A stretch of 23,918 nt of DNA, taken from Frondihabitans sp. GTDB taxonomy: Bacteria; Actinomycetota; Actinomycetes; Actinomycetales; Microbacteriaceae. The stretch is taken from positions 1 through 23,918 of the forward strand of contig JAODMX010000176.1 in NCBI GenBank assembly GCA_025464735.1. The letters are read 5' to 3'. This document shows, piece by piece, positions 1-6,880 of the stretch (position 1 is the first letter of the stretch; each line of letters opens with the position of its first letter). The notes under the pieces were generated by a model. The model was not told the DNA's origin. It ran no database searches and saw only the letters and a list, made by a program, of their open reading frames with translations. A program made the position numbers and the translations under genes.

Positions 1-1024
1 TCTGCTGCGGCAGGAACACCGCGACGAGGTAGACCCAGTACGACGCGGCGAAGCCGACGATCTCGTGGCCGAGCGCCCTGGTCGAGCGGCGGGTCAGCCA
101 GTACGCCGACGCCGCGAGCACCACGAGCACCAGCACGACGCCGGCGACTCCGAGGTACTTCGACGCCATCACGAACCAGGGGGTGAGTGGGGCGAAATGC
201 TGGCGGCCGACGAAGCCGACCCACCATGATAGCTCGGTGTCGAGGTAGGCACCGGAGCGCCCCGTGACGGCGGTTGCCACGACCGGCCAGGCAAGCCCGG
301 CCGCGGACACGACGACGATGCCGGCCACGATGGCGACGCGATCTCGCAGGGGGAAGGCGAGGTCGCGGATCCTTCGCTCCCGGAGCCGGACGACGAAGTG
401 GATGCCGAGAGTCAACGCGAGAGCGAGCACACCCGGCCGGGTGAACGCGGCGACGACGGCGAACGGGATCAGGAGGAGGTAGCGCCGCGTGAGCAACGCC
501 CAGAGCGCGGCGAACAAGAAGAAGAGGAACGCGCTCTCGGCGTAAGCGGTCTGCAACAGGAAGCCGGTCGGGCCCAGGCAGAACAATGCGACGGCGAAGA
601 GCGAGCGTCGGTCGTCGACGCGCGTACGCAGGAGGAGGTGCAGAAGGATCACTGCTCCCGCACCGAAGAGGGTCGCCACCAGAACGCCCGCGGGGTAGAA
701 GCCGAGGCCGGTGACGGTCGTCACAGCGCGGGTGATCCCCGGGAACACGGGCAGGAACGCCCACGGGTTCGGCAGCACGTGGCCCGCATCGTCGGTGGGG
801 AGCACCGTCGGGTAGCCGTGCTCGGCAATGGTCTTGTAGGCCGAGGCATCCCACGAACCGGAGAAGGTGAAGAACGTCGGATGCGCGCGGTGACTCGCGA
901 ACGGCCAGTGGTTCGCCGTTGCCAGCACGAACACCGCTCCGAGCAGCACCGTCGAGACGACGCGGGAGGCCGCGAAGACGAGAAGTGCCGCGACAACGGG
1001 TCTCGCAGTCAGGGCTCGTCGCAC
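1..1024 (-). CDS. PIG-V-like membrane mannosyltransferase (C-terminus beyond window)
   Basis: The reverse strand reads openly from a GTG at 1024-1022 to the window edge, giving about 341 residues without a stop. The protein is strongly hydrophobic with many membrane segments. After the first helix, about residues 62-76 read WDASAYKTIAEHGYP, matching the W-D-x-x-x-Y-x-x-I-A-E-x-G-Y signature of PIG-V/GT-C mannosyltransferases. Further on come NPWAFLPVFPG and TAYAESAFLFF, the other conserved loops of that family. Family members transfer mannose from polyprenyl-phosphate-mannose on the outer face of the membrane; the acceptor here is unknown. The start is fixed by an in-frame TAG four codons upstream (1036-1034). 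A TAGGTT -10 box lies six bases before the GTG, so translation is probably leaderless. It diverges from the MFS gene. The C-terminus is missing, so full length cannot be judged. Confidence 0.8.
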   Translation of the reverse strand, partial: MRRALTARPVVAALLVFAASRVVSTVLLGAVFVLATANHWPFASHRAHPTFFTFSGSWDASAYKTIAEHGYPTVLPTDDAGHVLPNPWAFLPVFPGITRAVTTVTGLGFYPAGVLVATLFGAGAVILLHLLLRTRVDDRRSLFAVALFCLGPTGFLLQTAYAESAFLFFLFAALWALLTRRYLLLIPFAVVAAFTRPGVLALALTLGIHFVVRLRERRIRDLAFPLRDRVAIVAGIVVVSAAGLAWPVVATAVTGRSGAYLDTELSWWVGFVGRQHFAPLTPWFVMASKYLGVAGVVLVLVVLAASAYWLTRRSTRALGHEIVGFAASYWVYLVAVFLPQQ

Positions 1025-1030
1025 GCGTCC

Positions 1031-1052
1031 AACCTAGCGGGGCCGTTAGGCT
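1031..1052. promoter_or_regulatory. Divergent pair of -10 elements for two leaderless genes
   Basis: On the minus strand TAGGTT (1036-1031) ends six bases before the GTG at 1024. On the plus strand TAGGCT (1047-1052) ends five bases before the GTG at 1058. Neither gene has a Shine-Dalgarno sequence. Both fit the actinobacterial pattern of a TAnnnT -10 box placing the transcript start on the start codon. No convincing -35 element was seen for either. Confidence 0.5.
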
Positions 1053-1057
1053 TAACC

Positions 1058-2386
1058 GTGACTTCGACGACCATGCCTGCAACCCGGTCGAGCTTCCCCT
1101 GGGCGGGGCTAATCGCGCTGGCCGTAGCCGCCTTCCTCTCCATCTCGGGCGAGATGCTGCCGACCGGTCTGCTGCCCGAAATGGGTGCCGATCTGCGCGT
1201 CGGCGAGTCGAGTGTCGGGCTCCTGGTCTCGGTCTTTGCCTTCACCGTCGTCTTCACCAGCACGATCCTCACGCACCTGACCTCCCGGATCCCGCGCCAC
1301 CGCCTCCTGGTCGTGCTCATCCTCCTTCTCGCGATCGCCACGGCCGGTACCGCGCTCGCGCCCACCTACGGCTGGCTGGTGGCCGCTCGCATCCTCGGCG
1401 GCCTCGCCCACGGGGTTTTCTGGGCGATCACGGGCGCGTACGCGGCCCACCTCGTGCCGCGCTCGCAGGTCGGCCGCGCGCTCGCCGTGACGTCGAGCGG
1501 CGGCACGCTCGCGTTCGTCATGGGCGTTCCGCTGGGCACAGCGCTGGGGCAGGCCGTTGGCTGGAGGCTTGCGTTCGGGATCCTCAGCGTCCTCATGCTC
1601 GCCGGAGCCGTGCTCGTCTGGCGTCTCCTGCCCGACGTCGGCTCGGCCGCCGGCGACGCGGCGCTGCTCCGTCAGGAGGCCGGAGATGCCGCGACCGGCG
1701 CCACCCCGTTCGGGCCGGGTGCTCTCGTCACCGGCTCGATCCCCATCATTCGCGATGGCAAAGTGCCGCGTGAGCTCCCCGACCCGAGCGTCTTGGGGGT
1801 CGTGGTGACCTGCATTGTCACCGGGTTGTTCATGATCGGGCACTACTCGCTGTACACCTACGTCGCGCCGTTCCTCACGAGCGTCAGCGGCATCGCGAGC
1901 GACCGCCTCGGCCTCGCCCTGTTCGCCTACGGCGTTGCCGGTGCGGCCGGCCTGGGCCTGGTGGGCTGGATCCTGGGCCGACGCACCAGCGTCACCATCC
2001 CGCTCTCGATGGCCCTCGCCGGTTTGACCGTGCTCGCCCTGCTCCTGCTGGAGGGCAAGCCGACGGGGTCGTTCATCGTCTTCGTCGTGCTCGGTCTCAC
2101 CTTCGGGGCCTTGCCACCCCTGTTGCAGACGCGCCTGCTCGAGGTCGCACCGGCACGGATCCGAGACATCTCGTCATCGTTCTACGCCTCGTCGTTCAAC
2201 GTCGGCATCGGTCTCGGCGCGCTCATCGGTGGCTTCGTGCTGTCCGGTGCGGGGCTGGGCGCCCTGCCGGTGCTCTACGTCGTCGTCGCCGCGGTCATGT
2301 TCGTCGTGGTGATCCTGTCGAACGTGGTGCTCGCGCGGCGTGAGGCGGCGCGTCGGGCCGCGCGCGCTGCTCGCCGCCCGCGCTAA
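1058..2386 (+). CDS. MFS drug/sugar efflux transporter (DHA1 type)
   Basis: This is a major facilitator superfamily permease of 442 residues with about twelve hydrophobic helices. The open frame extends far upstream (to 398), but that part is Arg/Glu-rich and lies antisense to the mannosyltransferase, so it is not coding. Helix 1 carries the ISGEMLPTGLLPEM segment typical of the AraJ/CmlR-like DHA1 proton antiporters. The helix 2-3 loop has SRIPRHRLL (motif A region), and helix 5 has GVPLGTALGQAVGWRLAF, the motif C region of antiporters. A hydrophilic loop of about 60 residues separates the two six-helix halves. GTG 1058 was chosen because a TAGGCT -10 box lies five bases upstream; ATG 1073 is the alternative. 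Substrate cannot be told from sequence; export of a drug or sugar is the family expectation. Confidence 0.85.
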   Translation: MTSTTMPATRSSFPWAGLIALAVAAFLSISGEMLPTGLLPEMGADLRVGESSVGLLVSVFAFTVVFTSTILTHLTSRIPRHRLLVVLILLLAIATAGTALAPTYGWLVAARILGGLAHGVFWAITGAYAAHLVPRSQVGRALAVTSSGGTLAFVMGVPLGTALGQAVGWRLAFGILSVLMLAGAVLVWRLLPDVGSAAGDAALLRQEAGDAATGATPFGPGALVTGSIPIIRDGKVPRELPDPSVLGVVVTCIVTGLFMIGHYSLYTYVAPFLTSVSGIASDRLGLALFAYGVAGAAGLGLVGWILGRRTSVTIPLSMALAGLTVLALLLLEGKPTGSFIVFVVLGLTFGALPPLLQTRLLEVAPARIRDISSSFYASSFNVGIGLGALIGGFVLSGAGLGALPVLYVVVAAVMFVVVILSNVVLARREAARRAARAARRPR

Positions 2387-2450
2387 ACCCTCAGCCCCGG
2401 CCGTGACGGTGGTCCTAGGACCACCGCGACAGCCGGCCCCGAGGGTTTAG
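2383..2450. terminator. Bidirectional terminator between convergent genes
   Basis: This is a symmetrical inverted repeat centred on 2416/2417. The outer arms are CTAAACCCTC (2383-2392) and GAGGGTTTAG (2441-2450). The inner core is a perfect 20-base palindrome at 2407-2426, with partial pairing between on the same axis. The TAA stops of the MFS gene (2384-2386) and of the DUF2017 gene (2449-2447) both sit in the outer arms. It can fold on either strand; the U-run is short. Confidence 0.75.
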
Positions 2451-2908
2451 CGGTCGAGCGCCCGGACAAACACCTCTTGCACGAACCCGAGCCAGTCATA
2501 CACCCGGTGCTGCATCAGCACCTGCTGGTCTCGGGTCGGCGGAAAACCGTCCGCGGTGACGCCGAGCCGAGCACCGAGCGTCAGCCGGATGTCGGTCAGC
2601 GACCGCAGCCAGGCCTGCTCCCCGGCGGCGTCGAGCGGCTCCTTCTTGTCGCCGAGCGTGCTCAGCACTGTGCGGGCGTTCGCGATCTTGCCTGCGGTGA
2701 GGTCGTCCGTCGTCAGGCGGCGGAACTCGGCATCAGCCTCCTCGTCACCCGAATAACCGGGGGGCAGGAGCCGAGACAGCGCCGCGTCGGTGCGGTCGCC
2801 CTCGCCGAGCAGCGTGATCAGCTGCGTCGCGAGATCGCGCACCAGGGCCTGCTCGTGCGGTGCCAGCGTGACGTGGATGCCGTCGCGCTTGCGGTGGAAC
2901 GGGATCAC
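2447..2908 (-). CDS. DUF2017 family protein
   Basis: This is a small soluble protein of 153 residues of the actinobacterial DUF2017 family, usually encoded directly after clpS. It begins VIPFHRKRDGIHVTLAPHEQ. A helical N-terminal half has LVRDLATQLITLLGE, and a second conserved block runs from residue 109 to 150 (LTDIRLTLGARLGV, then YDWLGFVQEVFVRAL). The start is GTG 2908-2906, which overlaps the clpS stop as GTGA and implies translational coupling; a longer frame reaching 3133 would run through clpS and is rejected. Its function is unknown. The conserved pairing suggests, but does not show, a role connected with ClpS-dependent proteolysis. Its stop codon lies inside the bidirectional terminator. 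Confidence 0.8.
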   Translation of the reverse strand: MIPFHRKRDGIHVTLAPHEQALVRDLATQLITLLGEGDRTDAALSRLLPPGYSGDEEADAEFRRLTTDDLTAGKIANARTVLSTLGDKKEPLDAAGEQAWLRSLTDIRLTLGARLGVTADGFPPTRDQQVLMQHRVYDWLGFVQEVFVRALDR

Positions 2909-3183
2909 TCGTCGGCCCTCGAGACCGTCGCCCACAGGCCGTAGCCGTGGAGCGCCTCCACGTGCATCTCCATGCGCTCGCGGGCGCCGGTCGCCACTAC
3001 GGCCTTGCCCTTCGTGTGCACCTGCATCATCAGCCGTTGCGCCTCCGACTTCTCGAAACCGAAGTAGACGCGGAAGACGTGCGCGACGTACGACATGAGA
3101 TTCACCGGGTCGTCCCACACCAGCGTCACCCACGGGACGTCGGGGGCGACGCTCCGCCGGAGGTCGGTCTCGTCGAGGGTCAT
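2905..3183 (-). CDS. clpS: ClpS, adaptor of the Clp protease
   Basis: This is a 92-residue ATP-dependent Clp protease adaptor. ClpS binds the N-domain of the ClpC/ClpA unfoldase and hands it substrates carrying N-degron residues. The family core is present: WVTLVWDDPVNLMSYV (about residues 18-33) holds the Asp-Asp and Asn of the N-degron pocket. MMQVHTKGKAVVATG (52-66) holds the His pocket residue and the G-K-A-V block. The C-terminus is HGYGLWATV. ATG 3183 gives the usual family length; GTG 3189 is two codons earlier, and a longer frame to 3258 adds a basic tail with no family support. No strong Shine-Dalgarno is seen. It is translationally coupled to the DUF2017 gene and divergent from the protease/ABC cassette. 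Confidence 0.9.
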   Translation of the reverse strand: MTLDETDLRRSVAPDVPWVTLVWDDPVNLMSYVAHVFRVYFGFEKSEAQRLMMQVHTKGKAVVATGARERMEMHVEALHGYGLWATVSRADE

Positions 3184-3300
3184 GCTCACAGGGTCAAGGG
3201 TGGCACGGTTCCTTGAGAGCTGTCGCTTCGACTTGTTATCACCTGGGAGAAATATCAACTTGACATCAAAAATGAATTAACGAGAGAGTTGAGTCTCACT

Positions 3301-3308
3301 AGAAGGAG
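3301..3308 (+). promoter_or_regulatory. Shine-Dalgarno that fixes the start of the cassette's first gene
   Basis: AGAAGGAG lies six bases before ATG 3315. It is the strongest ribosome-binding site in the area and argues that translation starts at ATG 3315, even though the hydrophobic coding signal further down is in another frame. The A/T-rich stretch upstream (about 3230-3300) includes TTGACA at 3260-3265, but no -10 at a suitable distance could be identified. Confidence 0.6.
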
Positions 3309-3314
3309 TTGTCC

Positions 3315-3607
3315 ATGTCTCTCTCGAGATCCCTCGAAGCATCCCGTACCTCGTTGTTGAGCGCCTCGTCTCGCGTGGTGACCTTCGACGCGCTGGGAGC
3401 GTTAGCCCAGCAAGCGCAACGGCGGGCCACGTCGCGGCGAACGGCGTCGTTCCCGTCGTCCTGTTCTTCGTCACGGTCATTGTGCTGCTTGCGCTTGCCG
3501 CGGCGATCAGCATCGCAGTGCTCATTTTTTGCTCGCAAAAGGGCATGAATTTCGAGTGGTACGCGAAGACATCCCTGTTTGAGGTCAAGATTGCGTGCAA
3601 GAGGTGA
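3315..3607 (+). CDS. Small single-helix membrane protein, apparently frameshifted
   Basis: No family was recognised. A good ribosome-binding site precedes ATG 3315, which opens MSLSRSLEASRTSLLS in one frame. In that frame the later part turns into Ser/Arg-rich shadow sequence, ending at 3548. In the frame one base back, from about 3390, the DNA encodes a clear membrane protein ending at TGA 3605-3607. That part has an Ala/Ser-rich linker, a helix VVPVVLFFVTVIVLLALAAA, then FCSQKGMNFEWYAKTSLFEV and a basic end. This second frame has no ATG, GTG or TTG before GTG 3482, inside the helix. The simplest reading is one gene of about 97 codons with a one-base shift between about 3360 and 3420, by mutation, sequence error or, less likely, programmed slippage. 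No slippery heptamer was seen. It is first in the cassette, overlaps the next gene by 13 bases, and could be a peptide substrate or a membrane subunit. Confidence 0.5.
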
Positions 3608-3927
3608 CACTCGCGCGTCAGGTCGAAGCGACCTCGATCGTGCTCTGGGCCCTCGTCGGAGCAGTGGCCGGAGCCGTCCTCGGAGCCGTGTCAACAGCGT
3701 GCGCGATCGGCGCGGCCGTGTGGCGCACGGCCTCCGATGGCGTGGCAACGACCTTTGCTCCGATCGTCTCAGTGCATGTCGCTGACGGCGGTGGCATCAC
3801 CGCGGAGTCAGGCAATGGTCTCTTCCTCCCGGCGGGTCTCCTGGCGATCGTTGGGGCCACTGTGACGGTGGGCGTTCTCCTGCTTAGGCGCCGGGTGATC
3901 CGTGTCGGTGAAGCGCGTCATGAGTAG
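3595..3927 (+). CDS. Small two-helix membrane protein, unknown function
   Basis: This protein of 110 residues is not recognised. Hydrophobic helices are predicted at about 15-42 (IVLWALVGAVAGAVLGAVST and following) and 75-97 (LFLPAGLLAIVGATVTVGVL). A hydrophilic loop of about 30 residues lies between them, and the tail LRRRVIRVGEARHE is basic. The start is GTG 3595, with GAGG ten bases upstream, or GTG 3604. The coding region overlaps the end of the preceding small membrane gene, and the stop TAG (3925-3927) shares a base with the GTG of the protease gene, which points to one transcript. Two-helix partners are common beside peptide ABC transporters, but that role is inference only. Confidence 0.6.
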   Translation: MQEVTLARQVEATSIVLWALVGAVAGAVLGAVSTACAIGAAVWRTASDGVATTFAPIVSVHVADGGGITAESGNGLFLPAGLLAIVGATVTVGVLLLRRRVIRVGEARHE

Positions 3928-4415
3928 TGGTGATTCTCTCATCGCTTGTCGAAGCGTGGCGGGCGTCCTGGCGACTTGTCTTGGTCTTGGCGGGCGGTGG
4001 CGCGGTCACGCTTGGCCCGGTCCTGATGATTCTCGCGTTGCTGCTCGGCGACTCCGTAGCCCTGTCCGGCGCCATTTTCCTCGTGATGTTCCCGATCAGC
4101 GTGTTCGCCCACGAGGCCGCTCACGCAGTGTTGGGTGGATGCGCCTCACCTCCGGGATCTCGCAGGGTGAGTGGATGTGGCTCGTGGTTGAGGGCGAGTA
4201 TCCGACGGCCGGTCCTTGTTCGTCGCCACGATCTTGCCGTCACCCTCGCAGGCCCCGCGATCGGAGTGCTTTGCGCGGTGCCGGTAGTGGTTACGGGGCC
4301 GTTGCCGGCGCTGCTGCTGACTCTGCCGTTTCTGGGGCACGCAGCGTCCCTCGCCCCAACGGCAGCGGATGGACAGGCAATCCTTTCGGCTGTGGGCCGC
4401 GGCAAGGAAGCATGA
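3927..4415 (+). CDS. M50-type membrane zinc metalloprotease, middle apparently out of frame
   Basis: This is a small membrane protein of 162 residues resembling site-2-protease (M50) enzymes, which cut substrates within the membrane. Hydrophobic segments surround HEAAH at about 62-66, the zinc-binding HExxH motif. LAVTLAGPAIG (103-113) matches the conserved helix after it, and APTAADGQAIL matches the DG motif that supplies the third zinc ligand (Asp148). Between these, residues about 71-95 read as Cys/Ser/Arg-rich sequence. Over the same DNA (about 4136-4215) another frame gives RLTSGISQGEWMWLVVEG followed by EYPTA, with much more GC-rich third positions, as expected for the HExxH-to-LAGP linker. 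Two compensating one-base shifts are the best explanation. The start is GTG 3927 or 3930. The ATPase gene follows after three bases. In Bacillus yydFGHIJ a comparable protease (YydH) precedes an ATPase and permease. Confidence 0.65.
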   Translation: MVILSSLVEAWRASWRLVLVLAGGGAVTLGPVLMILALLLGDSVALSGAIFLVMFPISVFAHEAAHAVLGGCASPPGSRRVSGCGSWLRASIRRPVLVRRHDLAVTLAGPAIGVLCAVPVVVTGPLPALLLTLPFLGHAASLAPTAADGQAILSAVGRGKEA

Positions 4416-4418
4416 GCC

Positions 4419-5237
4419 GTGAGTGAGGCAGCTGCGCTCGAAGAAATGATGCCGCAGCACGTGCTGACCGGCCTCTCGGTCGACGGCCTGTCGGTGTTCT
4501 ACCGTCGGCGCAGGCCCATCCTCGACGACATAAGTTTTACTGCGCCACGTGGTGAACTGACCGCATTGATCGGTGCCAACGGCTGTGGCAAGTCGACACT
4601 CATCCACACGATTCTCGACCTGGTTCCGGCTTCGGCGGGCAGCGTGCTTTTCGATGGCATCCCGATGGCCGACGAGCAGTCCTGGAACACTGGTTTCTGC
4701 GGGGATGATCTTCCCTTGCCAGAGCTGCTGACAGGTGCCGAATACTTCCATGTCATGACCAGATTGCGAGGAGCCTGGGTTCCCGCAATTGCCGTCACCG
4801 ACCTGTTCGCCGCACTGAATATGGCAGGCGCCGAATCGCGTGTCATCCGCGAATACAGCCACGGCATGAAGCGGAAGCTCCAGCTGCTGGCGAACGTGGT
4901 CCATCAACCTGACCTCCTGATTCTGGATGAGCCATTTCGCGGTCTGGATCCAGAATCACACGGTCTAATGCAACGGCTGCTCGATTCGTATGCCCGGCAA
5001 GGGCGCTGCGTCTTGTTGTCTACGCACGACCTCGACTTGGCGCGGCGACTGTGTCACCGCTTCGTCGTCATCAGCTCTGGCGGCGTCAATCTGGTCGATA
5101 CGGCTCACGACGCGGCTGACGGGCGAGCACTGGTACAGACCGGTCCGGATTCCTTAGGTGACGGGGAATCGGCAGACTGGCCGGAGCGCCGCGTGAACCG
5201 GTTCTTCGAATTGCTTCGTGAGGTGAGTGCGACGTGA
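4419..5237 (+). CDS. ABC transporter ATP-binding protein
   Basis: This is the nucleotide-binding subunit of an ABC transporter, 272 residues. Walker A is GANGCGKST at 52-60, the signature is YSHGMKRKLQL at 146-156 (a variant of LSGGQ), Walker B is LLILDEP at 166-172, and the switch histidine is STHD at 201-204. The Q-loop region (GFCGDDLPL, 92-100) lacks the usual glutamine, which occurs in some exporter ATPases. The C-terminal 60 residues are an uncharacterised extension. The start is GTG 4419, three bases after the protease stop; ATG 4446 or 4449 would drop nine or ten poorly conserved residues. It overlaps the permease gene as GTGA, so the two are coupled and probably form one complex. Export of a peptide or self-protection is the likely role by analogy with peptide-export ATPases of this subclass; the substrate is not evident. 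Confidence 0.85.
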   Translation: MSEAAALEEMMPQHVLTGLSVDGLSVFYRRRRPILDDISFTAPRGELTALIGANGCGKSTLIHTILDLVPASAGSVLFDGIPMADEQSWNTGFCGDDLPLPELLTGAEYFHVMTRLRGAWVPAIAVTDLFAALNMAGAESRVIREYSHGMKRKLQLLANVVHQPDLLILDEPFRGLDPESHGLMQRLLDSYARQGRCVLLSTHDLDLARRLCHRFVVISSGGVNLVDTAHDAADGRALVQTGPDSLGDGESADWPERRVNRFFELLREVSAT

Positions 5238-6703
5238 ACGGAGCGTCGGGCGGCGGGGGAGCAGTGATTGCGCTCTCGCAGGCGCAGGTCAGAAGCAGCC
5301 TCAATCATCTTCGGGGACGGTCGGGAGGCTTTCGACGGCTTTGGCTCGTCGCCGCAGGGGTCCTCGCTGCGTCCATCGTTCTCGATGTGGTGACCTACCG
5401 AAGTCTCTCGACGCTGCTGGCTCCTGCGTTCGAAGATAAGGAGGCACGTCGTGTGGTTCTCCCGTTGTTGCCCGCGCTGTTTGCTGTCCCATCGTTCGGC
5501 CTCACGCTGGTCGTGGCGATGGTCATGCCGACGACTTCCCCGCTGACTTTGCACGCGCGAATCGCGGGCATGACACGATGGCGATGCGCACAGGCAGAAT
5601 TCCTACCGTTTGCCTGGGCATCAGCGATCGTCATTGTGGCATCACAGTTCGGCACTCTGATCTTTCTGAGTGGGTACGGGCAAAGTCGTCCTGCTTCGCT
5701 GATCGCGTTGCTCCTGCTGAATGTAGCTGTCGGGCTGCTGTGCCCTGTTCTCGTGCTCGCTGTCCAGCGACTCCTTGCCGTTTTCCGAGTTCCGGTCGTC
5801 GACAGCCGCTGGTTCGCCGTACTCGTGACTGCCGCGCTCGGCGGTCTTGGCCTGTATGACGCTCTGTCGTGGGCCTCAAATATTGGTTCAGCAAGCGCTG
5901 GCCTGGGTCTTCTCAAAGGTCTGTCGTCGCTGTGGTCGGGAGACATTCCCGGGGACCTTTCGGCTTGCCTCCTCTTTGGCGCGATCTCGATCGGCCTTGT
6001 TATTGCGGGGGTGACTCTCTCACTCGCAGACCACGCTGGCGGTTACCTTCGTCCGTCGGCTCCGCTCGTTCGAATTCCTCTGTTCGAGAAGGCGAGTGCG
6101 CTGCTCGTAGCGGCGGAGATCGTCGCCTGGATTCGCGAGCCGACAGCGCGTGTGTCTTTGATCTGTACCTTGGCAGCCGATGCTGCGCTCGTCTGGTCGG
6201 TACGATCTGGTGGCCTCGATCCCGGTCTCGGTCTCGTGCTGATCGTGCTGCTGTCGGCGAGCGGCGGAGAGTTGATCGTCGGACGCTCTCTCGGCTACGC
6301 CTGGACTCTGAGGATGATCGGGCTGGGCCCCGTACGCATTCTGTGTCTGAGAACGCTGCCTGTGGCCACCGTCATGACCGTGATCGTGACAGCTACCTAT
6401 GTGGGCGCCGGGCTGACAGCCCAGGGGCCCGCCCAGTTCGCGGAAGTCGTATCCCTTTTCCTCGCACTCTTCGCATGCGCCAGCTTGGCCGGAGCCTTGT
6501 ATCCCTTCGACGCACGCGCTCCGTTGGCCATGCTCGGTACATCGGTCGTCGCCTTCCTGATCGAAGCCAGCGTGCTCGTCGTCGAGACTGCTGTCTTCCG
6601 ACTGTCGGGATGGAGTCTCGTGCTCGCCGACCTGGTTGTGCTCGGCCTCGCCGCAGTCCTCCTAGGGATCGTCTTTCGTCGTGCGGTTCGCGGTTCGCCG
6701 TAG
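5234..6703 (+). CDS. Multi-helix ABC transporter permease
   Basis: This is an integral membrane protein of 489 residues with about twelve hydrophobic segments (for example near 36-53, 74-98, 128-145 and 156-177, and a C-terminal cluster ending LVLGLAAVLLGIVFRRAV). It has no ATPase motifs and no large extracytoplasmic domain, so it is the membrane partner of the ATPase it overlaps by four bases (GTG 5234 within the ATPase stop). It resembles large single-chain permeases with two six-helix halves rather than the 240-residue ABC-2 type; I cannot assign a Pfam family from memory. Codon choice is more relaxed here (more A/T third positions) than in glyA or the pst genes, which suggests the cassette was acquired. 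It is the last gene of the cassette, and the ZTP riboswitch promoter begins a few bases after its stop. Confidence 0.75.
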   Translation: MNGASGGGGAVIALSQAQVRSSLNHLRGRSGGFRRLWLVAAGVLAASIVLDVVTYRSLSTLLAPAFEDKEARRVVLPLLPALFAVPSFGLTLVVAMVMPTTSPLTLHARIAGMTRWRCAQAEFLPFAWASAIVIVASQFGTLIFLSGYGQSRPASLIALLLLNVAVGLLCPVLVLAVQRLLAVFRVPVVDSRWFAVLVTAALGGLGLYDALSWASNIGSASAGLGLLKGLSSLWSGDIPGDLSACLLFGAISIGLVIAGVTLSLADHAGGYLRPSAPLVRIPLFEKASALLVAAEIVAWIREPTARVSLICTLAADAALVWSVRSGGLDPGLGLVLIVLLSASGGELIVGRSLGYAWTLRMIGLGPVRILCLRTLPVATVMTVIVTATYVGAGLTAQGPAQFAEVVSLFLALFACASLAGALYPFDARAPLAMLGTSVVAFLIEASVLVVETAVFRLSGWSLVLADLVVLGLAAVLLGIVFRRAVRGSP

Positions 6704-6711
6704 CTGCAGCT

Positions 6712-6742
6712 CTGGCACGACTCCCGCCCGACTTGTTATGCT
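6712..6742 (+). promoter_or_regulatory. Promoter for the riboswitch-glyA-folD transcript
   Basis: TATGCT at 6737-6742 is a good -10 box placed six or seven bases before the first paired base of the riboswitch. A weak -35 (CTGGCA, 6712-6717) lies 19 bases upstream, directly after the permease stop codon. Confidence 0.5.
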
Positions 6743-6746
6743 CGGA

Positions 6747-6818
6747 GTGTCGCAACTGGCGTTCGGGTGGTCAACCACCGGGGAGCGACTTACACGGTTG
6801 GTGGCCGTACGCCTGGGC
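6747..6818 (+). promoter_or_regulatory. ZTP (pfl) riboswitch upstream of glyA
   Basis: ZTP riboswitches sense ZTP/ZMP (AICAR phosphates), signals of 10-formyl-tetrahydrofolate shortage, and turn on folate and purine genes. The aptamer parts are visible in order. GTCGC (6749-6753) pairs with GCGAC (6785-6789). AACTGGCG (6754-6761) is the conserved internal-loop strand. GGTGG (6766-6770) and CCACC (6775-6779) form a hairpin, and CGGGGAG follows. After a short linker comes the conserved 3' element GCCTGGGC (6811-6818). The downstream genes, glyA and folD, are classical targets. The expression platform is not clear; no strong terminator precedes the ribosome-binding site, so control of translation is plausible. 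Confidence 0.87.
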
Positions 6819-6880
6819 CACGACGTACCTGTTCAACGACAGCTACCTATTTTCTGTGCCCGTGTAACCGAGGAGTCCCC

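Noticed and set aside
398..1057. Long upstream extension of the MFS frame (Glu/Arg-rich protein).
   Set aside because: It lies antisense to the mannosyltransferase, which shows family motifs and membrane helices. The extension is the typical charged shadow of a hydrophobic gene.
3260..3290. TTGACA as the -35 of a promoter for the protease/ABC cassette.
   Set aside because: No acceptable -10 occurs 16-19 bases downstream (the sequence there is AGAGAG). It is kept only as a note on the A/T-rich region.
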